This document shows positions 31,205-35,416 of a stretch of DNA of 35,416 nt, piece by piece; within the stretch, counting starts at the first letter, position 1, and each line of letters opens with the position of its first letter. The notes beneath the pieces were generated by a model. The model ran no database searches and was not told the DNA's origin. It was given only the letters and a program-made list of their open reading frames with translations. The stretch comes from Tannerella sp. Its GTDB lineage: Bacteria > Bacteroidota > Bacteroidia > Bacteroidales > Tannerellaceae. The position numbers and the translations under genes are program-made. The DNA lies in the NCBI GenBank assembly GCA_031272455.1, contig JAISTS010000048.1, positions 1-35,416 of the forward strand, read 5' to 3'.

Positions 31205-34140
31205 ATTTCAATAAGTTAATAAGATCGAATATAAAGCACCACAGTCGCTATTACAGACTGATCATGGCGGCTACGGTGATCATGGTCGCCGTCATCACCG
31301 GCAGCCTGATAATCGGCGATTCCGTGCGTAACACGCTTATAAACAGGGTTAAACAGCGACTTGGCGACACCGAAACAATCGTATTTTCAAAAAACGCATT
31401 CTTTTCAGACAGTCTTGCGCAAACATCTGTTTTTCAAGGCAATGCACGAGGAATGCTTCTTACCGACGGCTTCATTTCGGATAACGGCAAATTGATTCCT
31501 GTGATGGTTTGGGGCGTGGATGATGTGCCATTCGGCAGCGCCCGGATCAACAGAACGCTGGCTGATGAACTAACGCTTTCGGATCGAACAGCTGCAAATA
31601 AAGATCTGATACTCAGGCTTCCTGCAACTGGAATGGTGCCATCCGGTTCGCTGTTCGTAACCGACAACTACACAACATCCATTCGCCTCGCCTGCGCAGG
31701 AATTATCGGTACGGACGAGGGAGGCAACATCAGCCTCAAAAACGAACAAATCATCCCCTGCAATATCTTCGTAAATCGCCTCGAATTGGCGTCAACACTG
31801 AAAATCGAAGGGAAAATCAATCTCATACTGACGCAGACAATAATCAGTGAAGATGATATAGAAACGGTCTGGAAGCCCTCATTATCAGGAATTAAAATCA
31901 AAAATAATGAATTGCTGTCCGACAGGGTTTTCCTTCAAAACGATCTCGTCGCGACTGTTTGCCACGACAACAGCGACGTAAACCGCGTGTTTTCTTATAT
32001 GGCTAATAGTCTGACAGTCATCGGAAAGAGCGACACGATCCCCTATTCGTTTATCACAGCAGCCGATAGTTACAGGGGGCAAAAACTTGAAAATAATGAC
32101 GTTATACTGTCTGATTATTCCGCAACGAGATTAACGGCAAAGGTCGGCGACAGCATCAGGATAACGTTTTTCGTTTCCGGCGACCTTAAAACGCTGCACG
32201 AAGAGTCTGTCAATCTGCGTGTTGTCGGCATAGCGCCGATAGGTGAACTGTGTGCCGACCCAACGCTAAGCGCCGACTTTCCCGGACTGTCGGATGTGGA
32301 AAACTGCACCGATTGGGACAGCGATTTGCCGATTGACATGTCGCGCATCACGAAAGAGGACGAAGATTATTGGGATCAATACCGCTCAACGCCCAAAGCG
32401 ATAGTGGCTTACAGCGCCGTAGCGACGAAATGGAGCAATGCCTACGGCTGCGCCACTTCGCTGCGTTTCACACAAGATCCTGATTTAAGCGGACTGAAAC
32501 CGTCAATGACCGGCATTCAAGTCATCCATCCGCGGGAAGCAGGTCTGACGGCAGCGCAAAACAGCATCGACTTCACCTCGCTTTTCCTGTCGCTCGGATT
32601 TTTCATCCTGATCGCTGCCGCGCTGCTAATGCTCGTGCCGCTCTCGGAGATGATTTTCGTCCGCCGAGAGGAACTCTCGCTGCTGTCGGCAACGGGATAC
32701 GGTAAACATAAGATAATAAGTATGTTATGGAGAGAGTCCGTCCTGACTGTCATCGTCGCGTCAATCCTCGGCATCATCGCAGGAATTGCATATACATTGC
32801 TGATAATAACGCTGTTAAATACACTGTGGCAAGGAGCTGTTCATACCGTCGGTTTCACGTTCCATACCAATCTAACTACGCTTATCAGCGGATTGGTTGC
32901 AGGCATAGCTATTGCGCTGATAATATTGAGATTATCCATTGTTAAAGCGGTTAAAAAGATAGATAAACCGCAAAAAATCACGAATCGCGTGCATAAACAG
33001 GCAAGCAATTTCAGTATTAATCAGCTGATAATAGCCGATTTACGCTCAAACTCAAAACGTGCATGGCTGTCGTTTGCGGCGCTGGCGTCGGGTGTGCTGA
33101 TCGTCTTTGCCGTGGGGCTGAACCGCCCCGGCTATACCGACAGTTCGCAGTTGCAGAGCGCGACCGGCGGCTATGCGTTGTGGTGCGAAACGAGCATCCC
33201 CGTCTATCACAACCTCGCGACAACGGAAGGACGTAAAAAACTGTCACTTAGTGATCTACCAGCAAGTACGGAAATACTGCAACTCTTACGTTTCAGTGCC
33301 GATGATGCCAGCTGCTTGAACCTCAATAAAGTAACGCAACCGACAGTGTTGGGCGTCGATATGCAGGCATTGAAATCGGGCAGCCTCAAAGTGAGCCAAA
33401 GCATTTATCCTGAGGATGTCTCGCCGTTCGATATGCTGTGTTCGGAAGCGCATGCCGTTTATCCTGTGATGGTTGACGAGACCGTCCTCCTTTGGGGCTT
33501 GCAGATGAAACTCGGCGACACGTTGAGTTACGAAGCAAGCAACGGGCGAACGGTCAGCCTTCTGCTTGCCGCCACGCTTCATAACTCCATGTTTCAAGGC
33601 AATTTGTTGATGGATAGAAGTTTATTCAAAGACATCTGGAACGAAATCACCGGAAGCGAAATAGCGCTAATCAAAACATCCGGTTCACAGACGGAAATTA
33701 ACGAAGTCAAAACGCTGACGGAAAGGGCATTGAGCGAATATGGCGTGCGCGTCATGCCGACAGTGCAACGACTGCGGGAATTTAATTCCGTTACAGACAC
33801 CTATTTGACTATCTTTCTGGTTCTTGGCGGTTTCGGATTACTCATCGGCATTGCCGGTTTCATCATCGTTGTGCGCAAAGACCTTGCCTCGCGGAGCGCG
33901 CAGATAGCGATGATGAAGGCGCTCGGTTTCAGCGCAGAAAAACTCAAACAGCTGCTTGTAAAAGAAAGTCGTATTGTGCCCCTCGCGGCAATAGCAACCG
34001 GATTTGCCTTGTCGCTCATTGCTGTCATCGGCGGGCTGTCGGGCGTTACTCCGGAGATATGGCTTATGGCGCTGATATTCTTGCTGTTACTTGTTTTCGG
34101 AGTATTGTATTTCATTAATAGAGAAGTTGATAAGATATGA
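31201..34140 (+). CDS. Large FtsX/MacB-type ABC permease
   Basis: A 979-residue integral membrane permease with about eight membrane segments (near 19-38, 456-475, 513-540, 561-578, 622-640, 868-890, 925-945 and 953-972). The long periplasmic part after the first helix (about 40-455) resembles a MacB/LolC periplasmic core. A second periplasmic domain (about 641-867) follows. This makes a fused double FtsX unit on one chain, which fits a mechanotransmitter-type exporter of lipoproteins or lipid-linked molecules. It lacks the ATPase, which is encoded just upstream (4-base overlap). The glycosyltransferase starts at the stop (4-base overlap). Substrate unknown. Confidence 0.88.
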   Translation: MNFNKLIRSNIKHHSRYYRLIMAATVIMVAVITGSLIIGDSVRNTLINRVKQRLGDTETIVFSKNAFFSDSLAQTSVFQGNARGMLLTDGFISDNGKLIPVMVWGVDDVPFGSARINRTLADELTLSDRTAANKDLILRLPATGMVPSGSLFVTDNYTTSIRLACAGIIGTDEGGNISLKNEQIIPCNIFVNRLELASTLKIEGKINLILTQTIISEDDIETVWKPSLSGIKIKNNELLSDRVFLQNDLVATVCHDNSDVNRVFSYMANSLTVIGKSDTIPYSFITAADSYRGQKLENNDVILSDYSATRLTAKVGDSIRITFFVSGDLKTLHEESVNLRVVGIAPIGELCADPTLSADFPGLSDVENCTDWDSDLPIDMSRITKEDEDYWDQYRSTPKAIVAYSAVATKWSNAYGCATSLRFTQDPDLSGLKPSMTGIQVIHPREAGLTAAQNSIDFTSLFLSLGFFILIAAALLMLVPLSEMIFVRREELSLLSATGYGKHKIISMLWRESVLTVIVASILGIIAGIAYTLLIITLLNTLWQGAVHTVGFTFHTNLTTLISGLVAGIAIALIILRLSIVKAVKKIDKPQKITNRVHKQASNFSINQLIIADLRSNSKRAWLSFAALASGVLIVFAVGLNRPGYTDSSQLQSATGGYALWCETSIPVYHNLATTEGRKKLSLSDLPASTEILQLLRFSADDASCLNLNKVTQPTVLGVDMQALKSGSLKVSQSIYPEDVSPFDMLCSEAHAVYPVMVDETVLLWGLQMKLGDTLSYEASNGRTVSLLLAATLHNSMFQGNLLMDRSLFKDIWNEITGSEIALIKTSGSQTEINEVKTLTERALSEYGVRVMPTVQRLREFNSVTDTYLTIFLVLGGFGLLIGIAGFIIVVRKDLASRSAQIAMMKALGFSAEKLKQLLVKESRIVPLAAIATGFALSLIAVIGGLSGVTPEIWLMALIFLLLLVFGVLYFINREVDKI

Positions 34141-35405
34141 AGATATTGTTTATAGTTCCCGGGTCGGGCGACCCTTTCTATTGCGGCAATTGTTTTCGCG
34201 ACAACCTGCAAGCCAATGCTTTACGCAAAGCCGGGCACGAGGTCGTCGTTATGCCGCTTTATCTCCCGCTGAAAGATGAATCGTTTCGCGGCGATACGCC
34301 CTTGTTTTTCCCTGCCGTTTCGCTCTTTGTCGAGCGTAAATACTTCAAGTCGAAAACGATGCCCGTGTGGATGGAAAAACTGCTCAATTCCGACTGGTCG
34401 CTGAATATGGCTGCCTCGTTTTCCGGATCTACCTCGTCCGAAGGGCTGGAAGATATGACGCTGTCGATGATCAACGGCGACGACCGCATTTTCCTAAGAC
34501 ATGTCGCGACGATGATCGATTGGATCAAAAACCACGAACGCCCCGACCTGATACACCTGTCAAGCAGCCTCATCATCGGCATTGCCAAACTGATCAAACA
34601 GCACATCAATATACCTGTGGTCTGTTCGCTGCAAGACGAAGAAGTGTGGATCGACGCACTTGGAGATTTTGCCGACACGGCTTGGCAGAGCATCTGGGAC
34701 AATGCGAACTCCATCGACTGCTTTATCGCGTCCAGCGATTATTACCGGCAGTCGGTCTTGCGGCGCACATCGCAAATCAAGTGCATCGAAGTGGTGTATC
34801 CGGGAGTGAACCGGACGAAATATTTCTCCGAACATTATCCTTCCGAACCTGTCGTGGGCTTCTTTTATCGCATGAACCGGCTTAACGGGCTTCATATCCT
34901 CGCCGAAGCCTTTGTCAAACTGAAAGCCGAAGGACAGATCCCGAAACTCCGCTTGCGTATCGGCGGCGGCTATTCTGATACCGACAAAAAATTCCTGAAA
35001 AAGGTGCGTGCCGTGCTGGCGCCTTACGCCGCTGATGTGGACTGGATTGATGCTTACAGTTTGAGCGAACATGTTGATTTTTACCGAAATGTGTCGGTCG
35101 TTTGCGTGCCGATCACTTTTGACGAAGCCGTCGGGCTGTATGTCTGCGAGGCTTTTGCCGCAGGTCGTCCGGTAGTTGAACCTGCCACGGGTTCGTTTCC
35201 GGAAATCGTGGCTGACGGCGGCGTGCTTTATCAGCATAATGATAGCGACAGTCTTGCCGCCGCTCTACGTGAGATGCTGACAGCGAAAGGACTATGGACG
35301 AAATGCCGCGACAATGCCCTCAGACTGTCTCAGGAGCGATACGACGCTTCTGTTTTGGCGGATAATTTATTGCGAATTTATAATATGATCCTTACAGCAC
35401 AGTAA
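34137..35405 (+). CDS. Family 4 glycosyltransferase with N-terminal YCGNC motif
   Basis: A 422-residue retaining GT-B glycosyltransferase. The C-terminal half has the GT4 EX7E pair in DEAVGLYVCEAF (E330 and E338), the usual nucleotide-sugar binding region, and the GxPVV-type segment that follows. The N-terminus opens with a Rossmann strand, then FYCGNCFRDN (C16, C19), a two-cysteine motif that I recall from GT4 proteins encoded near ABC/FtsX genes in several phyla. There is no signal peptide or membrane segment, so the protein is cytosolic or membrane-associated. It is coupled to the permease gene by ATGA overlap, suggesting that the transferred sugar is attached to something this ABC unit exports. 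The gene ends 11 bases before the window edge. Confidence 0.9.
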   Translation: MKILFIVPGSGDPFYCGNCFRDNLQANALRKAGHEVVVMPLYLPLKDESFRGDTPLFFPAVSLFVERKYFKSKTMPVWMEKLLNSDWSLNMAASFSGSTSSEGLEDMTLSMINGDDRIFLRHVATMIDWIKNHERPDLIHLSSSLIIGIAKLIKQHINIPVVCSLQDEEVWIDALGDFADTAWQSIWDNANSIDCFIASSDYYRQSVLRRTSQIKCIEVVYPGVNRTKYFSEHYPSEPVVGFFYRMNRLNGLHILAEAFVKLKAEGQIPKLRLRIGGGYSDTDKKFLKKVRAVLAPYAADVDWIDAYSLSEHVDFYRNVSVVCVPITFDEAVGLYVCEAFAAGRPVVEPATGSFPEIVADGGVLYQHNDSDSLAAALREMLTAKGLWTKCRDNALRLSQERYDASVLADNLLRIYNMILTAQ

Positions 35406-35416
35406 ATTTGAGCCAT

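Overview
The window is about 35 kb from a Bacteroidetes chromosome, most likely an anaerobic member of the Bacteroidales. The evidence is the recurring Bacteroidetes-type promoter element (TAnnTTTG at -7), weak Shine-Dalgarno sequences, the parA-parB-DUF5683-lytic transglycosylase-Rel gene order, and the abundance of short-lipobox lipoproteins. All 'knowledge' statements come from recalled family features; no search was run.

Region 1 (1-1795): three small unrecognised plus-strand genes, possibly a mobile-element remnant. They are followed by a 333-base stretch without a gene that holds a G-rich inverted repeat, two rho-independent terminators, and between these a promoter that could drive a roughly 70-nt RNA. 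Region 2 (1796-3924): tRNA-Gln(TTG) and tyrS on the minus strand, then a six-helix membrane protein on the plus strand. Region 3 (3944-13227): a housekeeping block of parA, parB, a DUF5683 protein, an MltD-like LysM transglycosylase, a bifunctional Rel/SpoT, a proline-rich conserved protein, rsmI, a coiled-coil lipoprotein and a YjjG-like HAD phosphatase. Region 4 (13300-14175): a secreted metallo-beta-lactamase-fold hydrolase.

Region 5 (14317-35405) is the part worth attention. Six PQQ-like (BamB/quinoprotein-type) beta-propeller proteins with different cell-envelope anchors are mixed with an NHL-type propeller carrying a Tat-like signal, a Tat-like polyferredoxin, a NosR/NapH-type membrane Fe-S protein, a NuoE-NuoF-ferredoxin fusion (HydB/HndC type), and a NuoG/HydA-N-terminus-like Fe-S protein with no catalytic domain. 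The run ends with a LolD/MacB-like ATPase, a large FtsX-type permease and a family 4 glycosyltransferase. From 17341 to 35405 all 12 genes are on the plus strand with gaps of at most 34 bases or overlaps of 4-23 bases, which suggests one operon. A GH51 arabinofuranosidase with its own promoter and lower GC sits between the first propeller and the rest.

The simplest model, which is inference, is as follows. NADH is oxidised in the cytoplasm by the NuoEF-like fusion. Electrons pass through the NuoG-N-like protein to the NosR-like membrane protein and on to an extracytoplasmic polyferredoxin. The propeller proteins act as the envelope part of the system, as scaffold, sensor or redox enzyme. The ABC/FtsX pair and glycosyltransferase may deliver or modify the envelope components. 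No hydrogenase H-cluster, molybdopterin enzyme or multihaem cytochrome is present, so the terminal acceptor cannot be read from the sequence.
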